64,000 bases of DNA from Stenotrophomonas sp. WZN-1 (GTDB lineage: Bacteria > Pseudomonadota > Gammaproteobacteria > Xanthomonadales > Xanthomonadaceae). The stretch lies in the NCBI RefSeq assembly GCF_002192255.1, contig NZ_CP021768.1:3056001-3120000 (forward strand). The letters run 5' to 3'. Below are positions 9,411 through 16,841 of this stretch, in pieces (positions within the stretch are counted from its first letter, which is position 1; the number at the start of each line of letters is the position of its first letter). A program made the translations under genes and the position numbers. The notes under the pieces are model-generated. The model ran no database searches. It worked only from the letters and a program-made list of their open reading frames with translations, and was not told where the DNA came from.

Positions 9411-9770
9411 TTATGCCGCCAGCGCGCCCTTGGCCTTTTCGGCCAGCGCAGCAAAACCGGCTGCGTCGTGCACGGCGATGTCAGCCAGGACCTTGCGATC
9501 CAGGGTGATGCCGGCCTTCAGCAGACCGTTCATGAAGCGGCTGTAGCTCAGGCCGTTGATGCGGGCAGCCGCATTGATACGGGTGATCCACAGCGAACGG
9601 AAGTTGCGCTTCTTCTGCTTACGGCCGATGTAGGCGTACTGCTGTGCCTTGATGACCGCCTGCTTGGCGACGCGGAAGACCTTGCGACGGGCGTTGTAAT
9701 AGCCCTTGGCGAGATCCAGAATCTTCTTGTGGCGGCGACGCGCCTGTACGCCACGCTTAACTCGTGCCAT
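9411..9770 (-). CDS. rplT: 50S ribosomal protein L20
   Basis: This 119-residue basic protein is L20, an early-assembly 23S rRNA-binding protein of the large subunit. It begins [15 protein letters not shown] and contains I-T-R-I-N-A-A-A-R near residue 70-78, both diagnostic. It follows rpmI by 11 bp. In E. coli L20 represses its own operon by binding the rpmI leader; the hairpin ahead of rpmI here could serve a related role. Confidence 0.97.
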   Translation of the reverse strand: MARVKRGVQARRRHKKILDLAKGYYNARRKVFRVAKQAVIKAQQYAYIGRKQKKRNFRSLWITRINAAARINGLSYSRFMNGLLKAGITLDRKVLADIAVHDAAGFAALAEKAKGALAA

Positions 9771-9781
9771 TTTTCAGTTCC

Positions 9782-9979
9782 TCAGAGGTAAGGGAGCATG
9801 CGGTCCAGACGGCCTGCGTCTTCTGCACGGACATGGCCCGTCTGACGCAGATTACGCTTACGCTTGGTCGCTTTCTTCGTGAGGATGTGGCTACGGTTGG
9901 CGTGGCCGCACTTGTACTTGCCCGAGGCGGTCTTGCGGAAACGCTTGGCCGCTGCCCGGTTGGTCTTGATCTTGGGCAT
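9782..9979 (-). CDS. rpmI: 50S ribosomal protein L35
   Basis: This 65-residue very basic protein is L35, beginning [14 protein letters not shown] and containing N-R-S-H-I-L-T-K-K. The length matches the family exactly; the longer upstream frame is not coding. It lies between infC and rplT in the usual order. The 266-bp gap to infC is unusually long for this operon and carries a terminator-like hairpin. Confidence 0.96.
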   Translation of the reverse strand: MPKIKTNRAAAKRFRKTASGKYKCGHANRSHILTKKATKRKRNLRQTGHVRAEDAGRLDRMLPYL

Positions 9980-10171
9980 TGCAATGTCCTTGATGGGATA
10001 TGACCCTGGTTTCTGACTGATCTGGCGGCGGCCTGGGCCGCTCTTTCCGTCCTGCCATGATCGGCGTACGACCCGTCCTGGGTGGGTCGAGCCGGGCATG
10101 ATACAGGCAAAACCGCCCTGCCACCAGCCCCTGCAACCCTTCCGCCGGCAATTCACCGGCTTCCTGCAAAA

Positions 10172-10200
10172 GCAAAGGGACGCCCATGGCGTCCCTTTGC
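10172..10200 (-). promoter_or_regulatory. Hairpin terminator in the infC-rpmI gap
   Basis: A perfect 13-bp stem (GCAAAGGGACGCC with GGCGTCCCTTTGC, 3-base loop) is followed on the minus strand by TTTT. It lies 45 bp after the infC stop and about 190 bp before rpmI, so it could uncouple infC from rpmI-rplT. It might be the switch for L20-dependent control. Confidence 0.65.
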
Positions 10201-10245
10201 CCTGAACCATTCAGCCAGGCGCCCCGGAAGGCGGCCGGTCAGGCC

Positions 10246-10773
10246 TCAGGTCTTCTTCTTCGGCGCGATCATCATGACCATCTGACGCCCTTCCAGGCGC
10301 GGACGGGATTCAATGACGATGTCCTCACCCAGATCGGTCTCGATCCGGTTGGCCATTTCGCGGCCCAGTTCCTGGTGGCTCATTTCACGGCCACGGAAAC
10401 GGATGTTGACCTTGATCTTGTCACCATCTTCGAGGAACCCGCGCATCTTGCGCAGCTTGATCTGGTAGTCGCCCTCGTCCGTGACCGGACGGAACTTCAC
10501 TTCCTTGATCTCGACCTGCTTGGTCTTCTTCTTGGCCTCGCTGGCCTTCTTCTGCGCTTCGAACTTGAACTTGCCGAAGTCCATGATCTTGCAGACCGGC
10601 GGATCGGCCTGCGGCTGGATTTCGACCAGGTCCAGGCCTTCATCTTCGGCCATGGACAGCGCTTCGTCGCGCGACAACACGCCGATCATTTCTCCGTCAC
10701 TGCCGATCACGCGGACGCGCGGCACACGGATTTCCTGATTCTTGCGGTTCTGTTTGTTGTCAGGGGTGCTGAT
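10246..10773 (-). CDS. infC: Translation initiation factor IF-3 with a probable AUC start
   Basis: This 175-residue IF-3 prevents premature subunit joining and proofreads the initiation codon. The N-domain ([12 protein letters not shown]) and C-domain ([11 protein letters not shown], then [10 protein letters not shown]) are intact. No ATG fits. The family N terminus ([10 protein letters not shown]) is directly preceded by an ATC codon at 10771-10773, with GGGAG 8 bases upstream. A TTG at 10788 would place the ribosome-binding site inside the gene. Non-AUG starts (AUU, AUC, AUA) are the known basis of IF-3 autoregulation. Confidence 0.95.
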   Translation of the reverse strand: MSTPDNKQNRKNQEIRVPRVRVIGSDGEMIGVLSRDEALSMAEDEGLDLVEIQPQADPPVCKIMDFGKFKFEAQKKASEAKKKTKQVEIKEVKFRPVTDEGDYQIKLRKMRGFLEDGDKIKVNIRFRGREMSHQELGREMANRIETDLGEDIVIESRPRLEGRQMVMMIAPKKKT

Positions 10774-10798
10774 ATTACGTTCTCCCAAGGGTATCGAA

Positions 10799-10828
10799 CC
10801 GGTCCGGGTGCCTGTGCGCCCGGACCGG
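10799..10828 (-). repeat. Hairpin in the thrS-infC gap
   Basis: A perfect 10-bp inverted repeat, CCGGTCCGGG and CCCGGACCGG around a 10-base loop, lies between the thrS stop and the infC ribosome-binding site. No T run follows, so it is more likely an mRNA processing or stability hairpin than a terminator. Confidence 0.55.
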
Positions 10829-10836
10829 ACCTTTGC

Positions 10837-12738
10837 TTACGCGCCCTCGGCGTGGAGCCGCTCGATGAAGGCCTGCAGGCTCATGCTGCCCAGGTCTTCG
10901 CCAGAACGCGTACGCACCGCCACAGCCCCATTTTCCTTCTCGCGGTCACCAATGACCAGCAGGTAGGGCACGCGCTGCAACGTATGCTCGCGGATTTTAT
11001 AGCCGATCTTCTCGTTACGCAAATCCGAGCTGACGCGGAAGCCTTGCTCCGCAAGGGTTTTGGTCACACCCGAGACGTAGTCGGCCTGGGCGTCGGTGAT
11101 GTTGGCCACCACCACCTGGGTCGGCGCCAGCCAGGCCGGGAACTGGCCGGCATGGTGCTCGATCAGGATGCCCAGGAAGCGCTCCATCGAGCCGACGATG
11201 GCGCGGTGCAGCATGACCGGGTGCTTCTTCTGGCTGTTCTCGTCCACGTACTCGGCGCCCAGACGGCCCGGCATCATGAAGTCGACCTGCATGGTGCCCA
11301 GCTGCCAGGTACGGCCGATCGCGTCCTTCAGGTGGTACTCGATCTTCGGGCCATAGAAGGCGCCCTCGCCCGGCAGCTCCTGCCATTCCACGCCACAGCT
11401 GGACAGCGCCGAGCGCAGCGCGCCCTCGGCCTTGTCCCAGGTGGCGTCGTCGCCCAGGCGCGATTCCGGGCGCAGTGCGATCTTGATCTGGATCTCATCG
11501 AAACCGAAGTGCTGGTAGACCGCCAGCGCCTGCTGGTGGAACGCGGTCACTTCCGACTCGATCTGGCTCTCGGTGCAGAACACATGGCCGTCGTCCTGGG
11601 TGAAACCACGCACGCGCAGGATGCCGTGCAGCGCGCCGGACGGCTCGTTGCGGTGGCAGGAACCGAACTCACCGTAGCGGATCGGCAGGTCGCGATAGCT
11701 GTGCAGGCCCTGGTTGAACACCTGGACATGGCCCGGGCAGTTCATCGGCTTGACCGCGTAGGTGCGCTTCTCCGACTCGGTGAAGAACATGTTGTCCTGG
11801 TAATTGTCCCAGTGGCCGGACTTCTTCCACAGGCTCACGTCCAGGATCTGCGGGCAGCGCACTTCACCGTAGCCGCTGCTGCGGTAGACCTTGCGCATGT
11901 ACTGCTCCACCACCTGCCACAACGCCCAGCCCTTCGGGTGCCAGAACACCAGGCCCGGCGCTTCTTCCTGCAGGTGGAACAGGTCCTGCTGCTTGCCGAT
12001 GCGGCGGTGGTCGCGCATCTCGGCTTCCTCGATGCGCTTGATGTACGCCTCGAGCTGCTTCTTGTCGGCCCAGGCGGTGCCGTAGATGCGCTGCAGCTGT
12101 TCGTTCTGCGCGTCGCCACGCCAGTAGGCGCCGGAGATGCGGGTCAGCTTGAAGGCCTTCAGGAAGCGCGTGTTCGGCACGTGCGGGCCGCGGCACATGT
12201 CCACGTATTCCTGGTGGTAGTACATGCCCATCGCCTGGATGTCGTCGGACATGTCTTCAATCAGGCGCAGCTTGTAGTCCTCGCCACGGGCCTTGAAGAT
12301 CTCGATCACTTCGGCGCGCGGCGTCACCTTCTTGATGACGTCGTAGTCCTGGCCGATCAGTTCACCCATGCGCTTCTCGATCGCGGCCATGTCGTCCGGG
12401 GTGAACGGGCGCTCGGAGTAGATGTCGTAGTAGAAGCCCTCGGCGATCACCGGGCCGATCACCATCTTCACGTCCGGGTACAGCTGCTTGACGGCGTGGC
12501 CGACCAGGTGGGCGCAGGAATGGCGGATGATCTCCACGCCCTCCTCGTCCTTGGCGGTGATGATGCGCAGGCTGGCATCGTGATCGATGACGTCGCTGGC
12601 ATCGACCAGCACGCCATCGACCGAACCGGCGATGGTGGCCTTGGCCAGGCCGGCACCGATCGACTGGGCGACGTCCATGACGCTGACGGGGTTTTCGAAC
12701 TCGCGGCGGCTGCCGTCGGGAAGGGTAATGTTGATCAT
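10837..12738 (-). CDS. thrS: Threonyl-tRNA synthetase
   Basis: This 633-residue enzyme charges tRNA-Thr. It has the N-terminal TGS domain (M-I-N-I-T-L-P-D-G), the editing domain with the zinc-type motif [10 protein letters not shown] near residue 75, the class II catalytic core ([15 protein letters not shown]) and a C-terminal anticodon-binding domain. The ATG chosen gives the family N terminus; a longer upstream frame crosses the leader terminator and was rejected. The leader encodes a threonine-rich peptide and a terminator, so expression is probably set by Thr-tRNA supply. It heads the thrS-infC-rpmI-rplT-pheST-ihfA cluster. Confidence 0.97.
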   Translation of the reverse strand: MINITLPDGSRREFENPVSVMDVAQSIGAGLAKATIAGSVDGVLVDASDVIDHDASLRIITAKDEEGVEIIRHSCAHLVGHAVKQLYPDVKMVIGPVIAEGFYYDIYSERPFTPDDMAAIEKRMGELIGQDYDVIKKVTPRAEVIEIFKARGEDYKLRLIEDMSDDIQAMGMYYHQEYVDMCRGPHVPNTRFLKAFKLTRISGAYWRGDAQNEQLQRIYGTAWADKKQLEAYIKRIEEAEMRDHRRIGKQQDLFHLQEEAPGLVFWHPKGWALWQVVEQYMRKVYRSSGYGEVRCPQILDVSLWKKSGHWDNYQDNMFFTESEKRTYAVKPMNCPGHVQVFNQGLHSYRDLPIRYGEFGSCHRNEPSGALHGILRVRGFTQDDGHVFCTESQIESEVTAFHQQALAVYQHFGFDEIQIKIALRPESRLGDDATWDKAEGALRSALSSCGVEWQELPGEGAFYGPKIEYHLKDAIGRTWQLGTMQVDFMMPGRLGAEYVDENSQKKHPVMLHRAIVGSMERFLGILIEHHAGQFPAWLAPTQVVVANITDAQADYVSGVTKTLAEQGFRVSSDLRNEKIGYKIREHTLQRVPYLLVIGDREKENGAVAVRTRSGEDLGSMSLQAFIERLHAEGA

Positions 12739-12805
12739 CGCATTGGCTTCGTGCGGGGCCCGCGGGGCGGGCTGGAAAGCGTTCCCGGGCCATCGCCCGG
12801 GCAAT

Positions 12806-12841
12806 AAAAAAGCGCCGCGAGGGCGCCTGGAACACAGGGCC
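12806..12841 (-). promoter_or_regulatory. thrS attenuator: terminator with competing antiterminator
   Basis: On the minus strand, GCGCC (12822-12826) and GGCGC (12812-12816) form a GC-only stem with a 5-base loop, followed by six T residues (12806-12811): an intrinsic terminator about 68 bp before thrS. The same 5' arm can instead pair with GGCCCTG (12835-12841) through a C-A-G-G-C-G-C-C segment, giving an exclusive antiterminator. The upstream partner starts 14 bases after the leader-peptide stop, close enough to be covered by a ribosome waiting there. Confidence 0.75.
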
Positions 12842-12854
12842 TTCGGGGGGCAGG

Positions 12855-12881
12855 TCAACAGTGGGCGGTGGTAGTGCTCAT
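12855..12881 (-). CDS. Predicted thrS leader peptide with three consecutive Thr codons
   Basis: A nine-codon frame encodes Met-Ser-Thr-Thr-Thr-Ala-His-Cys-stop, with tandem threonine codons ACT-ACC-ACC at positions 3-5. It lies in the thrS leader directly ahead of a terminator/antiterminator pair. This is the layout of ribosome-mediated attenuation: slow decoding of Thr codons when charged tRNA-Thr is scarce would favour the antiterminator and thrS transcription. The ribosome-binding site is weak (GAG, 8 bases upstream). It is inferred from arrangement, not from similarity to a known leader. Confidence 0.65.
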   Translation of the reverse strand: MSTTTAHC

Positions 12882-13017
12882 GTCGCACGCTCGGCCGGCG
12901 CTGGGCGCGGGCCACCTTGTTCCAGTCAGGGTTCTGCGACGATCTTAAACCAGCGCACCGGAAAGCCCAAGGGCTACCGTACGGTCCGCTGAATGGTCAG
13001 CGCTGGCGGCGTGAAAA
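12882..13017. other. Divergent spacer upstream of thrS leader
   Basis: This stretch separates the thrS leader from the plus-strand PepSY unit. It should contain the thrS promoter, but I see no convincing -35/-10 pair, and no reading frame here is convincing. Confidence 0.4.
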
Positions 13018-13033
13018 CGCAATGATTACCATG
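13018..13033. promoter_or_regulatory. Possible Fur-type box
   Basis: On the minus strand the segment reads TGGTAATCATTGCG, matching 10 of 14 positions of the Fur 7-1-7 consensus (TGATAATCATTATC). It lies about 135 bp upstream of a three-gene unit whose PepSY member belongs to a family often linked to iron uptake. This is a by-eye match only. Confidence 0.35.
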
Positions 13034-13168
13034 TCCGCGCAGCCCGCCCCGTGCCAGCCTGCCCGCTTTCCCCCAGGACCTCGTGATGCGCCACCCGCTC
13101 CGACCGGCTCCCGCCGGCCCCGCCCGTGTCCCGCGTTCGCCGGCCCGCTGCCAAGGCGGCCGCCCGCA

Positions 13169-13465
13169 ATGATCACCGTCGGCCTTTCCACGCTGGGCTT
13201 CTGCAGCCTGGGCATGCTGGCGGCGATGTTCTCGGCACTGGCCTTCTATGCCGCCTCGCCGCACTGCCGCTGGCCGCGCCTGCGCCGCGCCGGCCGCCTC
13301 GGCCGCGAGATCAGCATGGTCGCCGCCGCTGCCGCGTTGTGGCTGTGGATGGCCGAACTCGGCTTTGCTGCTGGCCTGGTGGCGATGCTGTGCACCTGGA
13401 TGCTGGCGGCGATGCTGCTGCCAGCCCTGGCCGCCTGGCATCGCCCGGGCACGGAGTCGCCCTGA
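13169..13465 (+). CDS. Small membrane protein of PepSY-linked unit (DUF3325-like)
   Basis: This 98-residue protein has three hydrophobic segments and a short arginine-rich stretch after the first. By position and character it resembles the small membrane proteins (DUF3325 type) encoded with PepSY membrane proteins near siderophore receptors. The start is uncertain: the frame stays open upstream to an ATG at 13022, but the segment from there to 13168 is Pro/Arg-rich and looks non-coding. The stop overlaps the next start (TGATG). Exact role unknown. Confidence 0.6.
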   Translation: MITVGLSTLGFCSLGMLAAMFSALAFYAASPHCRWPRLRRAGRLGREISMVAAAAALWLWMAELGFAAGLVAMLCTWMLAAMLLPALAAWHRPGTESP

Positions 13466-13728
13466 TGTGGCCGCGCGCCTTCGCCGGCATCGTGGCCGGC
13501 TTCTTCCTGGCCGCGGCCGCGACCGGACTGGTGACCTGGCTGCCGCCAGGCCCCTGGCAGAACGCGCTGGTGCCCAGCCTGATCACGTTCATCCCGCTGT
13601 GGATGCTGGCTGCCCTGTGGGCGTTCAGCTTCCGCAGCGCACTGCGCGCCTGGGTGACACTGGCCGGCAGCGCTGCAGCCGGCTTCGCCGTGCTGACGCT
13701 GCTGCGCCTGACCGGCGCGGTGCAATGA
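13465..13728 (+). CDS. Small membrane protein (DUF3649-like)
   Basis: This 87-residue protein has three hydrophobic segments and begins M-W-P-R-A-F-A-G-I-V-A-G-F-F-L. Its ATG overlaps the previous stop by one base, and it ends 10 bp before the PepSY gene, so the three form one operon. Its size and context fit the DUF3649-type proteins found beside PepSY proteins in Pseudomonas and Xanthomonas iron-uptake loci, but the family assignment is tentative. Confidence 0.6.
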   Translation: MWPRAFAGIVAGFFLAAAATGLVTWLPPGPWQNALVPSLITFIPLWMLAALWAFSFRSALRAWVTLAGSAAAGFAVLTLLRLTGAVQ

Positions 13729-13738
13729 GACCCACCCC

Positions 13739-15298
13739 ATGAAGTTCAGCTCGCAGACCCTGCGTACGTTCACCACCCTGCACACCTGGGTCGGCCTGGT
13801 TGCCGGCTTCGGCCTGTTCGTGGCCTTCTACGCAGGTGCGCTGACCCTGTTCCACCACGATCTCCCGCTGTGGCAGACCCCAGGCGCAGCCACCGCGTTG
13901 CCGGCGGGCCTGGACGACGCACAGTACCTGCTGGAAGACGTGCTGTCGGCACACCCGGAAGCCCGCCGCCACGTCGGCATGACCTTCCCCGGCGCCGAGC
14001 ATCCACAACCACTGGCCTACTGGCAGGCCGATGACGGCAGCTGGCGCTATGCCTGGCCGGGCCAGATTGCCGGCAGCCCGACGCCACCACAGACCGGGCT
14101 GGCCGAACTGGTCAACGAACTGCATTACAGCCTCGGACTGCCGGTGGCCGGCATCTACGTGATGGGCATCGTCAGCCTGCTGTATGGCATGGCGCTGCTG
14201 AGCGGCCTGGTGATCCACCTGCCGAAGCTGTTCGGCGACCTGTTCGCGCTGCGGCCGGGCCGCAACCTGAAGCAGCTGTGGCAGGACGCGCACAACGTGA
14301 TCGGCGTGCTCAGCCTGCCCTTCCACCTGATGTTCGCGGTCACTGGCGCCCTGCTCTGCCTGGTGTTCGTGCAGATGGCCCTGCTCAACCCGTTGATTTA
14401 CGACGGCAAGGCCCTGCAGGCGGTACCGACCGCAATGGACACCGCGCCGGTGCGCGACGCCAGCGGCATCCCGGCACCGCCGGGCAGCCTGCGCCTGCTG
14501 CATGCGCGTGCGCTTGAAGTGGCCCGCGCACAGGGCGTGGCCAACTTCGAGCCGGCCTACCTGAAGCTGGCCAACGCCGGCGATGCCAACGCCACCATCG
14601 AAATCACCGGTGAGGCCAGCGGCACGCTCGGCCCGCTCGGCGCGGTAGCGCTGGACGTGACCACCGGCAACCTGCTGGCCTCCCAGCTGCCGGGCCAGCG
14701 CGATGCCAACCACGCCACGCTCAGTGCGGCCTACGCACTGCACTTCGGCGAGTTCGGCAACGGCGTCGTGGTCTGGCTGTACTTCCTGCTCGGCCTCGGT
14801 GGTGCATTCCTGTTCTACTCCGGCAACCTGTTGTGGATCGAGTCGCGGCGCAAGCGTCGCCAGCCGCAACAGCCACGTGCCGGTGTGAACATGGCGCGGG
14901 CCACGGTCGGCGTGTGCATCGGCCTGTGCGTGGCGATCTCGGTCGCGTTCGTCACCGCGCTGGTCCTGGAGCGGCTGGCATCGTCGGCAGTCGACCACGG
15001 CATCCGCTGGGCGTGCTTCGGCAGCTGGGGCGCCTGTGCGCTGTGGGCTGCGCTGCGTCGCCCCGCGCAGGCCGCACGCGAACTGCTGTGGGCCGCAGCG
15101 ATCAGCACTGCGCTGGTGCCGGTCCTGCACGGTGCACTCAATGGTGACTGGCTGTGGCGCGCGGCGGCGCGTGGCCACTGGCCGCTGTTCTGGGTCGATG
15201 CCATCGCGCTGGCCATGGCCTTCGGCTTCGCCCGCCTGGCCGTCGCCAGCCAGCGCCGCGCCCGCAACGGGGATCCCAACAGCGTCTGGGCCAATTGA
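13739..15298 (+). CDS. PepSY-associated multi-span membrane protein
   Basis: This 519-residue inner-membrane protein matches the PepSY-TM (PiuB-like) family. The first segment begins T-L-H-T-W-V-G-L-V-A-G-F, with a conserved histidine in the first helix. A periplasmic PepSY region follows, then L-H-Y-S-L-G-L-P-V-A-G-I-Y and more spans, with extra hydrophobic helices at the C terminus (about residues 385-515). Members are often iron-regulated and proposed to act in reductive iron release from siderophores. Here two small membrane genes precede it, but no TonB-dependent receptor lies in the window next to it. Confidence 0.8.
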   Translation: MKFSSQTLRTFTTLHTWVGLVAGFGLFVAFYAGALTLFHHDLPLWQTPGAATALPAGLDDAQYLLEDVLSAHPEARRHVGMTFPGAEHPQPLAYWQADDGSWRYAWPGQIAGSPTPPQTGLAELVNELHYSLGLPVAGIYVMGIVSLLYGMALLSGLVIHLPKLFGDLFALRPGRNLKQLWQDAHNVIGVLSLPFHLMFAVTGALLCLVFVQMALLNPLIYDGKALQAVPTAMDTAPVRDASGIPAPPGSLRLLHARALEVARAQGVANFEPAYLKLANAGDANATIEITGEASGTLGPLGAVALDVTTGNLLASQLPGQRDANHATLSAAYALHFGEFGNGVVVWLYFLLGLGGAFLFYSGNLLWIESRRKRRQPQQPRAGVNMARATVGVCIGLCVAISVAFVTALVLERLASSAVDHGIRWACFGSWGACALWAALRRPAQAARELLWAAAISTALVPVLHGALNGDWLWRAAARGHWPLFWVDAIALAMAFGFARLAVASQRRARNGDPNSVWAN

Positions 15299-15301
15299 GC
15301 G

Positions 15302-15351
15302 TTCGCCGGGCGTGGCCCGGCGCAACCGTTAGTCGAGCCAGCTCGACTCCG
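15302..15351. repeat. Two short palindromes between PepSY and chitinase genes
   Basis: A SMAG-like core (CGCCGGGC, then GT, then GGCCCGGCG) is followed by AGTCGAGC-CA-GCTCGACT at about 15333-15350. They lie between convergent genes and could act as weak bidirectional terminators or be decayed repeats. Confidence 0.6.
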
Positions 15352-15387
15352 CGAAGGACGGGCTCAATCGCCGATGCGCGCCTTCTG

Positions 15388-16554
15388 TCAGGGGCCCAGC
15401 ATGGCGTTGAGCAGGCTGGCCTGTTCGTCGTCGCCGGTCAGCTCCCACATGAAGACGCCGGCCAGGCCCTGTTCGCGGGCGAACTGCGCACGCAGGCCGA
15501 TCGAGCGCGGGTCTTCATAGCTGATGAAGATCTTCTGCCCGGCGTTGTACAGCCACGGGCTCTGCGCTTGCGGCTGCCAGTGCTTCGTCCAGCCCGGCTG
15601 GTCGAGATAGCGCGATTTGATCACGCGCCAGTCGCCGGCATCGGCCGGCGCACTGTAGGACTGGTACAGGCCATCCGGCGCATCGCCGGTGACCTTGAAA
15701 CCGCGGCCGTAGAACGGCACACCCAGCACCAGCTTGTCGGCCGGCACACCGTGCTCGCGGTAGTACTGCACCGCGCCGGCGACGTTGTTCCAGCGCCGCA
15801 GTTCCGGCGCCAGCGGATCAGCCGGCACTTCATGCAGGGGCGCATTGAAGGTCGACACCGATGAGAAGCCGGTGCCCATGTCGTAGCTCATCAGGTTGAT
15901 GAAATCGAACACCTTGGCCAGCGCCGGCAGGTCATAGCTTGCGGCTGGATCGTAGGGGCCATCGGTCTGCAGGCGACCGGCGGCCAGCGCGGCGGTCAAC
16001 AGCATCGGCTGCCCGAGCTTGCGGCCACGCGCATCGAGGGCTACGCGGAAGGCCTGCGCGAGCCGGGTCAGATTGGCGCGGTCCTGCGGGCGGTGTGCCA
16101 GCTCCTTCGGCCCACCACTGACCGGGAACTCCCAGTCGATGTCCACGCCATCGAAGCTGTCGGCATGACGATCGAAGAACAGCGCCATGCACGAGTCGAC
16201 CAGGCGCTTGCGGCTGGCTTCGGTCAGCGCTGCATCGGAGAAGCCGCCCGCGCCCCAGCCACCGATCGAAATCAGCGTGCGCAGATGCGGGTGGGCCTTT
16301 TTCAGCTCAGCCAGTGCAGCGAAATTCTTCGGCGCTTCCGCGCCGATCGTGCAGCGCCCGTCCTCGATGGTGGAGAACGCGTAGAACAGGTGGGTGAGGC
16401 GCTCGGCGGGAATGTTCGAGACCGGATAGCGCTCGGCCGAGCCGCCGGGGTAGTAGGCACCGAAGATCGGCGGCGGCGCCGGCGCGGCGTGCGCGGCGAT
16501 GGGCAAGGCACCGGCAATCAGCACGGCAAGGACGGCCACGGTCTGGCGGAACAT
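15388..16554 (-). CDS. Secreted family-18 glycoside hydrolase (chitinase-like)
   Basis: This 388-residue enzyme would hydrolyse beta-1,4-linked N-acetylglucosamine polymers such as chitin. A signal peptide (residues 1-23, cleavage near A-H-A) is followed by a single GH18 barrel. The S-I-G-G motif is at residues 96-99, and the catalytic D-G-V-D-I-D-W-E motif at 135-142 puts the general acid at Glu142. There is no chitin-binding module or C-terminal extension, so it probably acts on soluble or short substrates. It stands alone on the minus strand, with a divergent gene-free gap upstream. Confidence 0.92.
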   Translation of the reverse strand: MFRQTVAVLAVLIAGALPIAAHAAPAPPPIFGAYYPGGSAERYPVSNIPAERLTHLFYAFSTIEDGRCTIGAEAPKNFAALAELKKAHPHLRTLISIGGWGAGGFSDAALTEASRKRLVDSCMALFFDRHADSFDGVDIDWEFPVSGGPKELAHRPQDRANLTRLAQAFRVALDARGRKLGQPMLLTAALAAGRLQTDGPYDPAASYDLPALAKVFDFINLMSYDMGTGFSSVSTFNAPLHEVPADPLAPELRRWNNVAGAVQYYREHGVPADKLVLGVPFYGRGFKVTGDAPDGLYQSYSAPADAGDWRVIKSRYLDQPGWTKHWQPQAQSPWLYNAGQKIFISYEDPRSIGLRAQFAREQGLAGVFMWELTGDDEQASLLNAMLGP

Positions 16555-16747
16555 GGGATCTCCCGGTTCTAAGGCGCAGCCACGTTAGCAAACCGATGCG
16601 CCTGCGGTACGGATGTCGCGGCATGTCGTCCCGTGGACAGGCGCGATCCGCGCAACCGTGACAGAACGATGGCCACGTGGCGGCGCTCAGGCACTGCGGC
16701 AGGACATGCAGCGACTTCGATGGGCGGCTCTTCGTGACATCGAGGCA

Positions 16748-16774
16748 AAGAAAAAGCGGGCCGAAGCCCGCTTT
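16748..16774 (-). terminator. Intrinsic terminator after pnp
   Basis: GCGGGC and GCCCGC flank a CGAA loop, extended by AAA/TTT pairs, and are followed on the minus strand by a T-rich tract (TTTTT-C-TTT). It lies about 70 bp beyond the pnp stop and closes the rimP-to-pnp operon. Confidence 0.85.
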
Positions 16775-16797
16775 CTCATTTCAGCGATTCCAGAAGC

Positions 16798-16821
16798 GTG
16801 CCAACCAAGGTTGACACCTAC
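16798..16821. repeat. SMAG-type element after pnp
   Basis: The palindrome GTGCCAACC-AA-GGTTGACAC (one mismatch in the stem) is followed by CTAC, so it reads GTAG-hairpin on the minus strand. It shares its core with the element at 43522-43545. It lies between the pnp stop and the pnp terminator. Confidence 0.7.
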
Positions 16822-16841
16822 CGCGATCAGCCGTTGGCCGA

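Noticed and set aside
12917..13168. An N-terminal extension of the small membrane protein back to 13022
   Set aside because: The segment is Pro/Arg-rich, has no membrane character, and covers the likely regulatory region.
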